Shown here: positions 11,060-21,720 of the stretch, piece by piece
Numbering within the stretch: position 1 is the first letter of the stretch
How the letters are laid out: every line of letters starts with the position of its first letter
From: Salvator merianae
Lineage: Eukaryota; Chordata; Lepidosauria; Squamata; Teiidae
Direction of reading: 5' to 3'
Length of the DNA stretch: 64,000 nt
Assembly: GCA_003586115.2 (NCBI GenBank)
Contig: QVOM02000025.1
Span: forward strand, 44,932,522 to 44,996,521
Position numbers and translations under genes: made by a program
The notes under the pieces: model-generated
What the model saw: the letters and a program-made list of their open reading frames with translations, nothing else
What the model was told of the DNA's origin: nothing
The model's database searches: none

Positions 11060-12870
11060 GGCTTGTGAACTAGAAGACACACTGTTTCAATCCAGAAGGG
11101 CATTTCTTATATTGTTATGTTCGTAACAACTAACACACACGAGTGATAATCTGTAGCATCACTTACTGTAATAGACCAGACCTCAAAAACACTCACAAAC
11201 AGGCTTTTTATTATGGTTTTGTGAAGGATGCCCCCAATTCCAATTGTTCAATCCATTTCAGGGCCATTAGTTTCTTATTACACCACCACTAGGAATGTGG
11301 ATGTCTTAATTGCTGCTAACTTGGGTCTCTCACAAGCCACAATACAGCCCAATTATAACACTGCCAACTAGACAAAATAGTTAGATGATACCATAACTCA
11401 ACTAGGGACAGAAGAGACTCATTTAAGGTTGTGTTGTTTTGTGTTAGAACTCTAGTGTAGCATTTTTTAAGATATAAACTACTTTGGATACCATATTAAT
11501 ATGCTTTTTTGTATGAAGAAAGTTTGGTTCCCCATGTCCTTACCTTAACAGAAATTAAAACGAAAGCTGAAATCACTTTGTCACAGTTTGGGGTTTGTTA
11601 CACCATGTTCCATAGTTCTGCTTTGAACCAAACTTTTGGATATGGCTACAATATTATATTCAGAGGATATGTCTGCTATAAAAGTCAAATGCAACTGAAG
11701 ATGGATATTGTAGCTATATCTGAAAGCTTAGGTTCAAAGCAAAACTATGGAACACAGCATAACCACCTAAACACTGCAACAAATGAAATAAAAACTGGTT
11801 GTGGAAGTGTCCATTCTTCCAAAAATGAAGATGTATATTGTGCAAGATAGAAAGACTCTGAATTCTGAAGGAGCTGTTGACAGTCAAACACAACACTGAA
11901 TTCGAAAACTCAGCAATCATTAGCCTTAAATTACAGCACAGCTTCATCTGACAATTTAATGCCCACCAGTTTGTTACTCACTTTAACTGTTCTTCTAAAG
12001 ATGCATCTCAGAGATCCTGGAGCAGAAATCTAGTTATTAAATTTTAAGCAAAGCAGAAATGATTTTCACAAGAGTATTCCTGTCCATAGTCCGCAAAGAG
12101 TGTCCTAGGTCACCTCCATGTGGTGTGGACGGCAGCTTTCTATGCACAGGATGAAATGATACAATAGAAGAGAGAGGACTACTTTTTCTCACTTACCAAG
12201 CTACCTGGCTAATGTAGTAAGATATGGCCAAATTCTGCCAAAATGAAATCACAACTCAAATCTCAGTTGCCATTCTCTAAAGGCTGGATTGATAATGGCC
12301 CAGGCAACAGTCAGTGTATTACGAAACCAGAGGGTGCTAATGCCATGTGACACCAACTCTGACTAACATAGTGGCTTCAAAGTACCTTAGAGATGATAGC
12401 ATCTCTAATCCACCTTTTCTAGCCCCAGAATGTTCATGATAAAGAGAAGGGCAGACTTGCTTGTGAATGATCCCATCTGCAAACGATCTCTAAACCATCT
12501 TTAAGCCACTTCAGAGGGTTTTTTTAACAACACGTGAATGCAATCTAACGAAGGGAAAGAACTGCCCAGGACAAGAATTGTGGAAGAAGGTTGGGCAGAT
12601 CTTTACTCAGCAGTGGACTGAAAATTACATTAATGGTCATTCTTGTCCATGATGTAATCTAGGAGTTGATACAGAAACACTGGGCCATATCCTGATCCAA
12701 TCTCTTGATATTATAACATAAACCTATCTTAAACTGCTTCTGCACTGACGTACCTACTAGAAGAAGTGGACTAGGAGCATAAAAAATACTGCCGTTTCAT
12801 ATTTGTCAGTAGATTCTCATTACTTAAATGTATAAATCCATTTCTCCCCCTTTAAACCCTATCTTTCCTT
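11060..12870. other. Intergenic DNA, nothing recognised
   Basis: AT-rich sequence. Within it GGTTTGTTACACCATGTTCC.. (near 11591) and the inverted ..GGAACACAGCATAACC (near 11748) form a weak inverted pair spanning about 11590-11765, with arms TTTGCTTTGAACC-like. This may be a further small foldback element. No coding homology. Confidence 0.4.
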
Positions 12871-12879
12871 TGGTGTTTG

Positions 12880-13250
12880 TTTTTGTTTTCCTTCAAATTA
12901 TCAAATCACAGATTGATGTAATGCCGTGATTGATACAATAGCCTGATTAACATACATATTCTCCTCAACTCTGCATGTACAAGCAACCACCATTGTATTG
13001 TCAGGCTTTGTGGTAGTCAGTGTCTAATCAATATTAATTTCTACAGCATTTTTCAAAGCCCAGTTCTCCAGCTCTAGGGGGCACTGCAATTAAAATACAC
13101 AAAATGCTTGTCAAAGGCTAAGTAAAACCCATTCACACCTGGTCTCTGGCCTACTTAACTGTAATTTTGCCAGAAGTCTTATTAAATAATGTCAACCAAT
13201 TAGCTGTGCAATAAAAACATTCACACTGAGCCTTAACTTGACTCCTGAAA
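12880..13250. promoter_or_regulatory. Candidate conserved non-coding element upstream of MAML3
   Basis: A repeat-free stretch dense in homeodomain/PBX-type motifs (GATTGATG, GTGATTGATAC, CCTGATTAACAT, CTAATCAATATTAATT, CCAATTAGC). The style is like deeply conserved enhancers. This is inference from motif density only. Confidence 0.25.
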
Positions 13251-14040
13251 ATCCTTTGTGTCCTGAAATCAATAGGATTACAGAGGGAGGAAATATAGTG
13301 GAGTACCCACATAAATCTTTAGGAAACACCAGGGCCTAGATCATTAATTGCCAAGGCAGACCCTCATCTTCCTATATAATGTTGCCAGTTTGACAAGGGA
13401 ACCACATCAGTTTCTATACTGCAAAGAAAAGACAAAATTCACAAATGTAACAAGGAATAGAAAAAATATAGACTGTCTTCTAGGAGATATTATAGACATA
13501 CTCACCTTTATAGTTTGTCACTTGTTGATTATTGCTTTCATTTTCTACATAATACCAGAACTCTCTGGTTACATATGTGATCCTACTGAACAACGCCAAA
13601 CAGAGGTTCATTTTAAATACTGTCTCTTGCTTCAGAACTGACATATGGAGGTGGTTGTTCTCAAGCTGAGAATGAAATATTGTTAGCGTGCTTTCCGATC
13701 AGCCTGAGACAAGCAGTCCTATATACAGAGCATGGGTCTTTATGTACAAGAGGGAGAGAGGGTACAAGATTTGATAAACCACAAGATTTGTAGAAATACA
13801 AATGCAAAGAGGACAAACAATTCCGGCATCAAAGTATTCTCAGTGATTATGGGTTGGTTTTGAGTGTGGGGGCATAGCACAGAATAAGGGGGAAGGGGTA
13901 GTGGTCTGGAGTATGCTGAAAAAGGGCATGACTTGCTTGGTAGATAAAACACTTGACATATTTACATCCTGTTGAAGGACCCATTTCTATTTAAAAATTG
14001 TCAGTGTGACTAACACAGAAAAATCGTCAGTTCTGACCAG
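13250..14040. other. Intergenic DNA, nothing recognised
   Basis: No repeat or coding homology identified. The 97-codon open frame at 13348-13641 (+) shows no domain. Confidence 0.4.
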
Positions 14041-14049
14041 GATAAATAA

Positions 14050-14430
14050 TTCATTCATAGGGTTGGAAGGGACCTCAGGGATCATAGGCCACTTCCACAT
14101 GGCGTGGGCTACCCTGCACCATGCTTCAGGCCACCCAGCCACAATGGACTGGGCTGCCGCTGAAGTGTTCTAAAAGCTTTGTGCCCTGCACATGGTCCAT
14201 CCTGACCCAACTGTAGAGACTGGGGATGAAGGTTCCTGCCCTCTGAAGCTGCCAACCATGTTGACCAGTATACCACCTAGGCTGCTGCCATTTACACGTT
14301 GTAACCTATTCCAAAGTCCCATTCTTTTCAGACAGACCCCTCCATAGTGCAGACGGAGAGGTCTAGCTGGTCCGCTGGGTCGGTCTATTAACCCAGTGTG
14401 GACACAGCCATATAGTACAACCCTTTGTAA
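14050..14430 (+). repeat. Reptilian interspersed repeat remnant, split by a MITE
   Basis: TAGGGTTGGAAGGGACCTCA followed by GGGATCATA, then after the MITE TAGTACAACCCTTTGTAATG. Joined, this follows the familiar sauropsid repeat text 'GTTGGAAGGGACCT...GGTCATCTAGTCCAACC'. The class of that repeat I leave open. Confidence 0.55.
14087..14409. mobile_element. MITE (323 bp) with ATA target duplication
   Basis: Ends GGCCACTTCCACATGG and, inverted, GGCTGTGTCCACACTGG. ATA at 14084-14086 is repeated at 14410-14412. Removing the element and one ATA restores a familiar interspersed-repeat sequence (GGGATCATA|TAGTACAACC), which confirms the boundaries. A GG start with a 3-bp A/T-rich duplication fits a PIF/Harbinger-like element. 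No ORF. Confidence 0.7.
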
Positions 14431-14610
14431 TGTTTTGGAAAGTAAATTAAATTAGAGCTGGCTGTATGGCACACCTAAGCTGAAGGTGGAACTCCACACT
14501 TCTGTATCTTTTTCCATGCCATAAACCTTCTCACACTGTTCAAACATAAGGTTAAAAAAAAACATGACAGCAGGCATCAGGGTGAGTAATCCCTTGAGAA
14601 ACACCATCTG

Positions 14611-14706
14611 GGACATGCTAAGCATTGCAATCTTTAAATCGTTGAAACTCAGTTGAACTGTTGCTATCATCCCAATGCAATGTTATCATGTTTCATTTTG
14701 TGTCCC
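14611..14706. repeat. Duplicated segment B, copy 1
   Basis: About 90 bp, TGCTAAGCATTGCAATCTT ... CCCAATGCAATGTTATCATG ... CATTTTGTG.CCC. A close copy lies at 17095-17187. Each contains a weak inner inverted pair (GCATTGCAAT / CCAATGCAATG). Probably part of a low-copy DNA transposon. Confidence 0.6.
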
Positions 14707-15970
14707 TAATATATCCTAATTATAGGTTTAATAAGTTGCACCACAGGAGAAACCCCTATGTACACTCGGCTCTGGTGCATGTGCTTTCCATTTCTAGTGA
14801 AAGCTTTGGAAGTGTTAAGTGTTAATTCCTTCTGCAGAATTTAGATGTAGCTTGAGGCTGCTCCCAAAGGGGCTCAAAGATGGTCTAGAGGTAGTACTGT
14901 CACACAGCAGTGCGTCCATCCCACCTGTAATGCTCATTAAAGGCCAGGAAAAGCACTTCCAAAGTGCATTAGAGACAGACTGGAGGCAGGACGAGAACAC
15001 TACTGCCATATCTCTATGCTGCTTTTAAACCACTTGTTTTTCTATGTGTGAATGCAGCCTGAGTCTGGTTAAAAAATGGTGGTGTTCTTAGGTATCACTA
15101 AGTCATATTTGACTCATGTAGTCTGGCATCAAAATTTTCTCGTTCATAGATAAAGATAGCTTCATACATTAAGGTAGAAACAAGAACTGATTCTCATATT
15201 CCTCATCCCTTCTGTGGAACATAGGGTTTGGCCACATTTTGATTCTAGCAACAATTATGGGAGGAGGATTAATTCTAAGGAACATCATGGCTAAATGGAA
15301 AATGGAACATAAATCCTCTGCAGTCCTAGACTGACCCTTTAATCAATATAGTTCATTGGCTTCTGTATGTAACCTACTGTTCCATGCTGCCTCCTAGGCA
15401 TCTACTGTTTGGCGGAAGAATATGCGAGACAAGATTTTTTTCAATTCTGGCCACATGTTTATGAAAAGCTCATTCACACTTATTTGTGCCGTAAATGCCA
15501 CATTGCTGCTATGGAAGCCACTCTAATGATCTTAGCAGCCTATAACAGAAACTGTGCAAGATATCCTCATGGTATCAGTAATTTCTTGCATACCGCTGAA
15601 CTTGTGATCATCATGGCAATACAGATAAGCTACCTCTGTGGAAGGCTACTCTAGAGCTTCCAGTTTTGAAAAGGGTTAGGCTTTCATTGCACAATGAAAA
15701 CTGGGTCCTTTCAGGACTAGTAGATGTTCTAACAATTGGAGGGGACTATGTAGCTACTTTCCCCTCACTGCTGTTCACATGAGTGCCTTTGAAGCTTGAA
15801 CTCTGTCTATGAGACTACACACTGCATAGGTGTTTGGAGGCTGCTCTGTGGTAGTAAGTGGGAGAAGAAGGGAGCAGTGGGAAGTGAGTAAAGAAGGCTT
15901 GAAAGGCTGAGAAGTGAGGAGGATAAGAAGAGGGTTGGCACAAGGCAAACAGGTGAACAATTACACAGAA
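14706..15970. other. Intergenic DNA with a possible MITE end
   Basis: TGTGTGAATGCAGCCTGAGT near 15043-15063 resembles transposon ends seen at 5455 and 4293. Otherwise no recognised feature. Purine-rich stretch at 15855-15945. Confidence 0.4.
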
Positions 15971-15975
15971 TCTTA

Positions 15976-16149
15976 GGATGTTTCTGCACTGGGCCTTATT
16001 CTGGATTATATCCTGGAATAGGGATCTGCTATCCACATACTAGTGCAGATTATGACAGGCCCTGGGTGGGGTCTGCAGTACTCTGCACCAGCATGTGGAC
16101 AGCAGGTTCAGGGATATAATCCAGAATAAGGCCCAGTACAGAAAGGGCC
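15976..16149. mobile_element. PIF/Harbinger-like palindromic MITE with TTA TSD
   Basis: 174 bp. Left arm GGATGTTTCTGCACTGGGCC then TTATTCTGGATTATATCC; inverted right arm GGCCCTTTCTGTACTGGGCC then TTATTCTGGATTATATCC. Arms continue to about 60 bp (GTCCACATG/ATCCACATA). TTA at 15973-15975 is repeated at 16150-16152. GG...CC ends and a TTA duplication are typical of PIF/Harbinger. Confidence 0.88.
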
Positions 16150-16151
16150 TT

Positions 16152-17090
16152 ATAATTTATGAAAACATGGACCACAACACTGTACAATTTCAATCTATGA
16201 ATATGCAAAATTCACAATAGGCAAAATCATGAGTAACAAATAACTGCTATATTCTTTGACCTGTTCTCAACTCTCTGAAAGTATTAAGCTGAAAGCATAA
16301 AACAATAACAGAATCCACTAATGTTATGAATGTAATTTTTACTTAATCTGTTTTGTAAAGCCACAGTCAACTTTATGTTGTTTTTTCAAAAGTGAAATCA
16401 AAAGCAGATATAAAAGTTACAATTTTGCCTGCAAGAAAGGAATTATACCCAGAACAGTCTCTTTTTATACAATAAATTGTGACTGTAAAAAAATTAGTAT
16501 TATGTGCTTACTGTTGTAAAAGAGGGAATAGCAAATCTGCAGAATATTTAAACTGGAGATTAATCTGTTGGGTGGATAGAAGACAGGATGTTTTTACAGA
16601 AAAGTTTTTAGAATTAGAGATCTTTTATGACAAGGTACATAGGGTCCAGTTCTGCAGATTGGCTTAACACTTTTTGCACATTTATTCTGGGATATCTTAA
16701 CCAAGATCTTTAGATCCTACAACTAGGGGAAACTCAAAGAAAGGGGTAGTTGGCAAAGGGCAGCACTGGTGTTACTGTCTTGCGCCTGGCAAATGCGGTG
16801 AGATCTACCACAGAAAGCAACACTGCAGGAAGCTACAGCAAGGCTGTGGGTTAATTTGGGAGTACTTCTGTTCTGTGGGCAGGGATTCCCCACTAACACA
16901 CTGAAGATATTGACTACAGTCACCTGCTGCAAACTGGATCAAAAATGTGCATTTTCTAAGCAGTTGCTTTTTCAACTACTTTGTGGCAGCATAGATGTAC
17001 TTCCTGCCTCTGGCATGTGGAATGGATCCAGACATGTCACTGCGTCCATGCTGTTCAGACACAAACTGAGTTCAGTCAGAATTATTCACT
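16152..17090. other. Intergenic DNA, nothing recognised
   Basis: AT-rich unique-looking sequence. No coding or repeat homology recognised. Confidence 0.45.
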
Positions 17091-17094
17091 AGTG

Positions 17095-17187
17095 CATGCT
17101 AAGCATTGCAATCTTAATTCATTGCAACTCTGTTGAACTATAGCTATCTCCCAATGCAATGTTATCATGTTGCATTTTGTGCCCCTA
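17095..17187. repeat. Duplicated segment B, copy 2
   Basis: TGCTAAGCATTGCAATCTT ... CCCAATGCAATGTTATCATG ... GCATTTTGTGCCCC, matching 14611-14706 in the same orientation, 2.5 kb apart. Flanks differ, so it is a dispersed repeat rather than a simple tandem duplication. Confidence 0.6.
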
Positions 17188-18170
17188 TCTATGAATTTGA
17201 CTGAACGGTCAGCTTCTTGGTTATTTTTATTCTGGCAATCCTCAGCAACTCTGCATGGAAACATCCACTGTTCTCTTGGAAAAATATGTTCAGCCTCTCA
17301 TTGTTTTCTTTTTAAAAATAGAAACTAGCTCTCTTCTGGTTTTGGATGCAACCCATCAGACCTCTGAATTGCTCTCACTTTGCAGTAATTTAAGTGGAAA
17401 AGGTGAGGGAGCTACATATTTTATCATCTGCCTGCAAATCAGCTAGAACATTATGTACTTAGTTAAAATTAAGAATGTTCCTTCTTAACAATTTCTAATT
17501 GCTTGGTCCATCAGTGGCATGTCATCTAATTTCACACTGTATGAGATAATGATAATAGTGGGAGGTAGGAAGACGTTCTATGATCTCTTTGCTCTGAATT
17601 AGATTATAGGATCACTGAATCAAGGAGCAGCCCTTCCTTCCTTCCTTCCTTCCTTCCTCCCATGTCCAAAGTAGTAAAATACATAACTCCTATTCTCTTG
17701 TTTACCCCTCTCACAGTTGTGAAAACAGAAATGGCAGAACAAAGGTAGTCTGGATTAAACCATAGTGGCATTCTAAAATGTAATAAATAAAACAACAGTT
17801 GTCTGTGTTGGTATGAGATATTGTTCTGTGCACCTAAATTCAAGCAAGTGCTGGGATTGTCTTTAAGGCAGCTTGTAAACTCGGAAATAAGTTTGGGCAA
17901 AAATTAAGACATCTTCCCAAGTGAGTCAAGGATTTTTTTCCCCCATCATGGAAATTCTGAAATAGGGAGGAGGAAGCAGAGGCGTATCAAGGTTAATTTC
18001 AAAACCACTCTTTTCCCTCATTCTCCCTCCCTTTACTTCCTGCAAGGGGCAGAGAGGTCTCACACAGGGGCTTTTAAAGACACTTCTCCCTTGGCAAGGT
18101 CCTGTCCAGGTCCTTATATTAACGTTTGTGGCAAACGCGACTGCCCTGGATAAGGAAACCAGTCACACAA
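17188..18170. other. Proximal 5' flank of the MAML3 CpG island
   Basis: Unique-looking sequence apart from the TTCC microsatellite at 17632-17658. No coding homology. Confidence 0.45.
17632..17658. repeat. (TTCC)n microsatellite
   Basis: About six to seven CCTT units in a row, about 550 bp upstream of the CpG island. Confidence 0.9.
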
Positions 18171-18823
18171 GGACGCCTATGACACACACACGCCACACGC
18201 GCCGACCAGGTCAAAAGTTGACCGCCTCGGTAGCTTCCCTTCGGCTCTGCCTTTCTCCGTCCGTCGTGCCGGTTCTGATCTTTCGCCCAAAGTAACAAGA
18301 AGCGTGTGGACAGAACAAGCCGGAGTGGAAATTCGGCGGGGGATCGTCGTGTCCGTTCCTGCTGGCGAAAGGTCCGGGCCGGATTTTGCACCTTGTCCCC
18401 GGGTCTGCCTCACGGCCTGGAGCTGCTGGAGCCGCCGCCACCGCCGCCGCTGCTGTTTATTGAGCGCTCTTGTCCTGGTATCACTCCGCTGGCATGGAGG
18501 AGGAGGAGGTGGAGGAGGCGAGCGGCGCTTGATCATTGTGATGGTGGCAGCAGCAGGAGGAGAAGCAGCAAGCAAAGCAAAGCAAACCAAGGAGAGCAGC
18601 ACAGAGCTTTGGCTTGCCTGCCCTGCCTGCCTGCCTGTGTAGCCGATCGTCAGCGTGCGTTTTGCAAATACTTCCAGCGACTTTTGCAGATCGCTCCGGA
18701 TTTGTTCACGTGTTGACTTGCCCCAGCTTGAGGATTTGCTTTTGCTTTCTTTTCTTTTTTTAAGGGTTCCTGTTGAAAAATACAACTGAGCAGCCAAAGT
18801 ACTTTTGAGAACACGGTGCGGCA

Positions 18824-18829
18824 TATAAA
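18824..18829 (+). promoter_or_regulatory. Possible TATA-like box in the CpG island
   Basis: TATAAA within GGCATATAAACACC, about 750 bp upstream of the MAML3 ATG. It is the only clean TATA-type match I noticed in the island. CpG-island promoters often lack TATA, so this may be chance. Confidence 0.25.
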
Positions 18830-19089
18830 CACCCAAACTTTTTTTTTCTTCCTCCCCCCCGGAAAGAAAACACAATAAGGAAGCGGCGCTGCCTGTCTTC
18901 TGATGGTGTGTGGAGGAGTGTGAGTGTTGTTGGGTGCCTGTGTGTGCGTGTGTGCGCGTGTTGGGTGCCCGCTGTGGGTGCCTTTCCTGAAGTGTCTTGT
19001 GTGTGTGGGCAGGAGGCGCGAGTGGAAGTGGATCGATCCCTTGTCTATACGCACGCATGGGGGGTTCGTGTCTCTCTCGCGCTCTCGTA

Positions 19090-19143
19090 ATGGATGGGGA
19101 AGGCCAAGAACGTTTCTCGATCCGGAATTTGTTTTGGAAATAA
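19090..19143 (+). other. uORF in presumed MAML3 leader (17 codons)
   Basis: ATG at 19090 (GTAATGG context) runs 17 codons to TAA at 19141-19143. The stop shares its last A with the next uORF ATG (TAATG), a geometry compatible with reinitiation. It matters only if transcription begins upstream of 19090. Confidence 0.45.
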
Positions 19144-19396
19144 TGGATTATTTCGAACAGGGTCTGATCTGAAATTTTCTCCTTGGAGTTTGCAACCGAA
19201 CTGCTGCTTTATCAGTTTATTGGGATCCACTCGGTGTTTGCTGATTGTGTCTGGCGATACCCAAACACCATCTCCTCCTGAGTTTGGGTTTCTCCTTCTT
19301 CCCCCCCAACACTTTTTGTCAATTTTTGTGGGGGGGAGGAAATCCCTTCCCTCTGGAGCGGATCGACAACGAGAGGAGTTTTATTTGTGTGTGTAA
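19094..19396 (+). other. Long uORF in presumed MAML3 leader (100 codons)
   Basis: ATG at 19094, four bases after the ATG of the 17-codon uORF, opens 100 codons and stops 182 bp before the MAML3 start. It is not in the MAML3 frame. The predicted peptide (MGKAKNVSRSGICF...) matches no family I know. The start context lacks a purine at -3 but has G at +4. Could be chance in a GC-rich leader. Confidence 0.35.
19143..19172 (+). other. uORF (9 codons) overlapping the previous stop
   Basis: Encodes MDYFEQGLI then TGA. Its ATG overlaps the TAA of the 17-codon uORF, and its start context has A at -3? no (T), with G at +4, so initiation strength is moderate at best. Confidence 0.4.
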
Positions 19397-19451
19397 AATC
19401 CAAGCAACTCGCCCCCTTTTGCCTGAGAGCGGCTGCTTCGCTTTCCTCGCC

Positions 19452-19463
19452 ATGGTCCGCTAA
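19452..19463 (+). other. Minimal uORF M-V-R-stop upstream of MAML3
   Basis: GCCATGG is a near-ideal initiation context, followed by GTC CGC TAA. It lies 127 bp upstream of the MAML3 ATG and in a different frame. A three-codon uORF with such a strong context would be expected to hold back translation of the main frame if it is in the mature leader. Confidence 0.5.
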
Positions 19464-19578
19464 AGAGAGTATCCCAACAGGAGGAGGGAGCCCCGTGTTT
19501 GTTTCTGGCGTGCGGCGCCCGCGTGTAAAAGGGGGGTGGGGAGAAAGTTCTTCCAAAATAGTGTGCACGGAGAAGAGG

Positions 19579-20028
19579 ATGGGGGATTTTTCCACCCCCT
19601 CTGCTGCCGCAAATGGCAGCAGCCTTTGCCTCAGCAATAACCTCGGCGGGGCCGGGATCGGCGTGAGTAGCGCTCCCCACGGCCCTCCTCCGGGTAACAG
19701 CGCTGCTCATAGCGGCGGCGGCACTAACGGGAACGGCGGCGGCATTCCCAAGCACAGCACGGTGGTGGAGCGGCTGAGGCAACGCATCGAGGGCTGCAGG
19801 AGGCACCACGTCAGCTGCGAGAACAGGTACCAGCAAGCCCAGGCCGAGCAGCTGGAGCTCGAGCGAAGGGACACGGTGAGTCTTTACCAGAGGACCCTGG
19901 AGCAAAGGGCCAAGAAATCGGGCGGCGGCGGCAGCAACAAGCCACAGCAGCAGCACCCGACCAAACAGCCCCAAGATGCTGCCGCCGAGTGTGCCACGGC
20001 CGAGCAGAGGAACCACACGCTGATCATG
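19579..20028 (+). CDS. MAML3: MAML3 exon 1 (partial CDS, N-terminal 150 residues)
   Basis: Mastermind-like 3 is a nuclear coactivator that docks on the CSL(RBPJ)-Notch intracellular domain complex and recruits p300/Mediator-type machinery. The reading frame opens MGDFSTPSAAANGSS. It continues through a low-complexity Gly/Asn/Ser/Pro linker (about residues 20-56) into the MamL-1 helix at about residues 57-115, with KHSTVVERLRQRIEGCRRHH at 58-77 and LELERRDTVSLYQRTLEQRA at 92-111. A Gln/Lys/Pro-rich linker and AEQRNHTLIM follow at the end. This pattern matches MAML3 rather than MAML1 or MAML2. The start is chosen because an in-frame TGA lies at 19279-19281, no in-frame ATG lies between it and 19579, and the ATG has A at -3 and G at +4. 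The exon ends exactly at a codon boundary (phase 0) before GTAAGG. The remaining exons are beyond the window. Open frame past 20028 is read-through into the intron. Confidence 0.96.
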
Positions 20029-20034
20029 GTAAGG
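20029..20034 (+). promoter_or_regulatory. MAML3: 5' splice donor of MAML3 intron 1
   Basis: ATG|GTAAGG matches the U2-type donor consensus closely. It lies just after the conserved NHTLIM residues, where MAML family exon 1 ends. No matching acceptor followed by MAML3 exon 2 coding sequence is seen downstream, so the rest of the window is intronic. Confidence 0.9.
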
Positions 20035-20349
20035 GGGCGGGCGGGTAAGAGGGGGCTGGAGCGGAGGGTGTCTTGCCGAGCGCTGCTTGTGGGCTGGCTG
20101 GCGCTGCTGAAGTTCTTGCTGCTTGCCTGCCTGAACGGATGTAGGAGTGCGAGGCGGGGGAGGAACTGAAGAGGATGGAGAGAAAGAGAGAGAGATGCTT
20201 GGCCGGAGCCGGGTAATGGGCGGAGAGAGAGGAAACTTTGGTCCTATAACTAATAAGGCAAGACAGGAAGCAAAACGGGCTATTTCGAAGCCAAGCCGTG
20301 GAAACCCCGGCAGGGGAGACGCGGTCTGTCGTTGCCAACTCAAGGCAGG

Positions 20350-21720
20350 CATCTAAAGCGGAAGGGTTGTTTCCTGTCAAACCGACCCAAGGAAGTTTTG
20401 TTTTTATTTTTCACCTACCCAAGTTTTTGCTTGCTTTCCCCGCGTCTGAATAGTTTGCCTCGACTGTGTAACGCGATATAATTAAGGAAGCGGTGTTTTT
20501 CTTAGGGAAAAGGAAAGTGCCCGGGGAGCAATCACATCTTGACCCAGCCAGGAGCAAAAAGTTCTCACGCATCCCCTGTGAGAGCCCCAAGGAAGAAGAA
20601 CACGTGCGCGTGCCTGCGCGTATAGAACGCAAACCGGTGCGCGTCTGCAAAGTGCAACCACCTCCAGGCGCCGCTGGCTCTTTAAATCTAGCAGAAGGAG
20701 GGAGAACTTGTGTGCTGGTTTTGCTGGGCGGAGCAAGAAACCTCCGGAAGAAAGTTGGGCACGTCCCTCCCTCTCATCTCCTGGCGGCGTGTGGTGCGAA
20801 GCTGCCCAATCAAGTCTCTTTAAACTAGCAGCAGCCAATCCGTGACCGCCTCGGATGGATTATTACTTTTTTTTTATTCCAAAGTTTCCTTAGCCTTTTA
20901 AGAGGCTTAGAAGAGAACAGCAAAGGGGCGGGACGCTAATCTGCCGGTGGCGTAATGATTACTACTAGGAAGTGGCGTTTCACACCCACCTAGCAGGCTG
21001 AGCAGCTGCTAGAAAAACCCGAATAAAACGATAACTCCGCAGGTTGCAGAACTTGTCTTAAAACAAAATGTGCTCCACGTGAAGCGTCCATGTCAAAGCT
21101 AAATCTACTCTGCTTAAATCGATCAGGAAATATGCCTCTGCTTTTCCCCTTAACTCTTTAATTGTCGGCTCGCGCTCTGGCAGATTTTGCAAAATCATCC
21201 GCAGACCGGCGGTGGGACTGTTTTATAGAGCTGTTGTTGCCAGCTAGGTCTTTGTGCCTATCAGCCTTCTAGATAAATTATGTTTATTAAGAAGCTAGAA
21301 AAATCTCTTCTTTTAGCGGCCCCACGTACGGGGGGAGGGGGTAGAGGGTGGCGGAGGGTGTTTTTAAGCCAGGCTGCAATGTTTCCCGGTGGTTCATTTG
21401 TTTTCACCCACAGTAGGACGACTGAAAGCGTAATTACGCTGCTCCCTACTCTGGTCTTAAGTTTGTTAAAACCAGCACGTGTGGCTTTAGGGAAAACTTT
21501 CTTCTCATTCTTTGCCTCCGAATGGGATCGTTTAAGTATTCCTAACCCTATCGAGGTCAACTGGGGTTGGTACTATTTTCGCTATTCTAAGCATGTGTAC
21601 TCAGAAACAAGGCGCACTGTGTCCAAAAGAGCTAATGTCAAACGAAATCAGTGCTGCAGCCTTTCTCCCCCTAGGTAAATGAAATGCACTAAAAGGCTTC
21701 AATCCGAAATGCCGTTTGTT
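20350..21720. other. Intron 1 between the two GC-rich blocks
   Basis: Moderate GC, unique-looking, repeat-free. Contains CCAAT-type motifs (GCCCAATC near 20805, GCCAATCC near 20834), but no exon or RNA gene is visible. Confidence 0.5.

Larger units (their letters stand above)
18170..20350. promoter_or_regulatory. MAML3: CpG island, presumed MAML3 promoter, 5' UTR and exon 1
   Basis: Sequence changes from AT-rich to GC-rich with frequent CpG near 18170 and stays so through exon 1 to about 20350. It has GC-box-like runs, CCG/CGG-rich tracts near 18430-18460 and GGC repeats in the coding exon. This is the usual setting of a broad vertebrate developmental promoter. The transcription start cannot be fixed from sequence. 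The upper bound of the leader is the island edge. Long open frames on both strands here reflect GC composition, not genes. Confidence 0.8.

Noticed and set aside
19387..19578. N-terminal extension of MAML3 in the same frame
   Set aside because: The frame upstream of 19579 starts only with GTG, contains no ATG after the TGA at 19279, and its residues do not resemble MAML proteins; the ATG at 19579 has a strong context and matches the family start MGDF.
20029..20169. Coding continuation past codon 150 of MAML3
   Set aside because: Residues after NHTLIM (VRGRAGKRG...) do not match MAML3, and a GTAAGG donor lies exactly at the boundary, so this is intron read-through.
18177..20352. Long minus-strand open frames (293 and 323 codons) across the CpG island
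   Set aside because: Pro/Arg/His-rich composition and position opposite the MAML3 leader and exon 1 show they are GC-driven shadows; no domain is recognisable.
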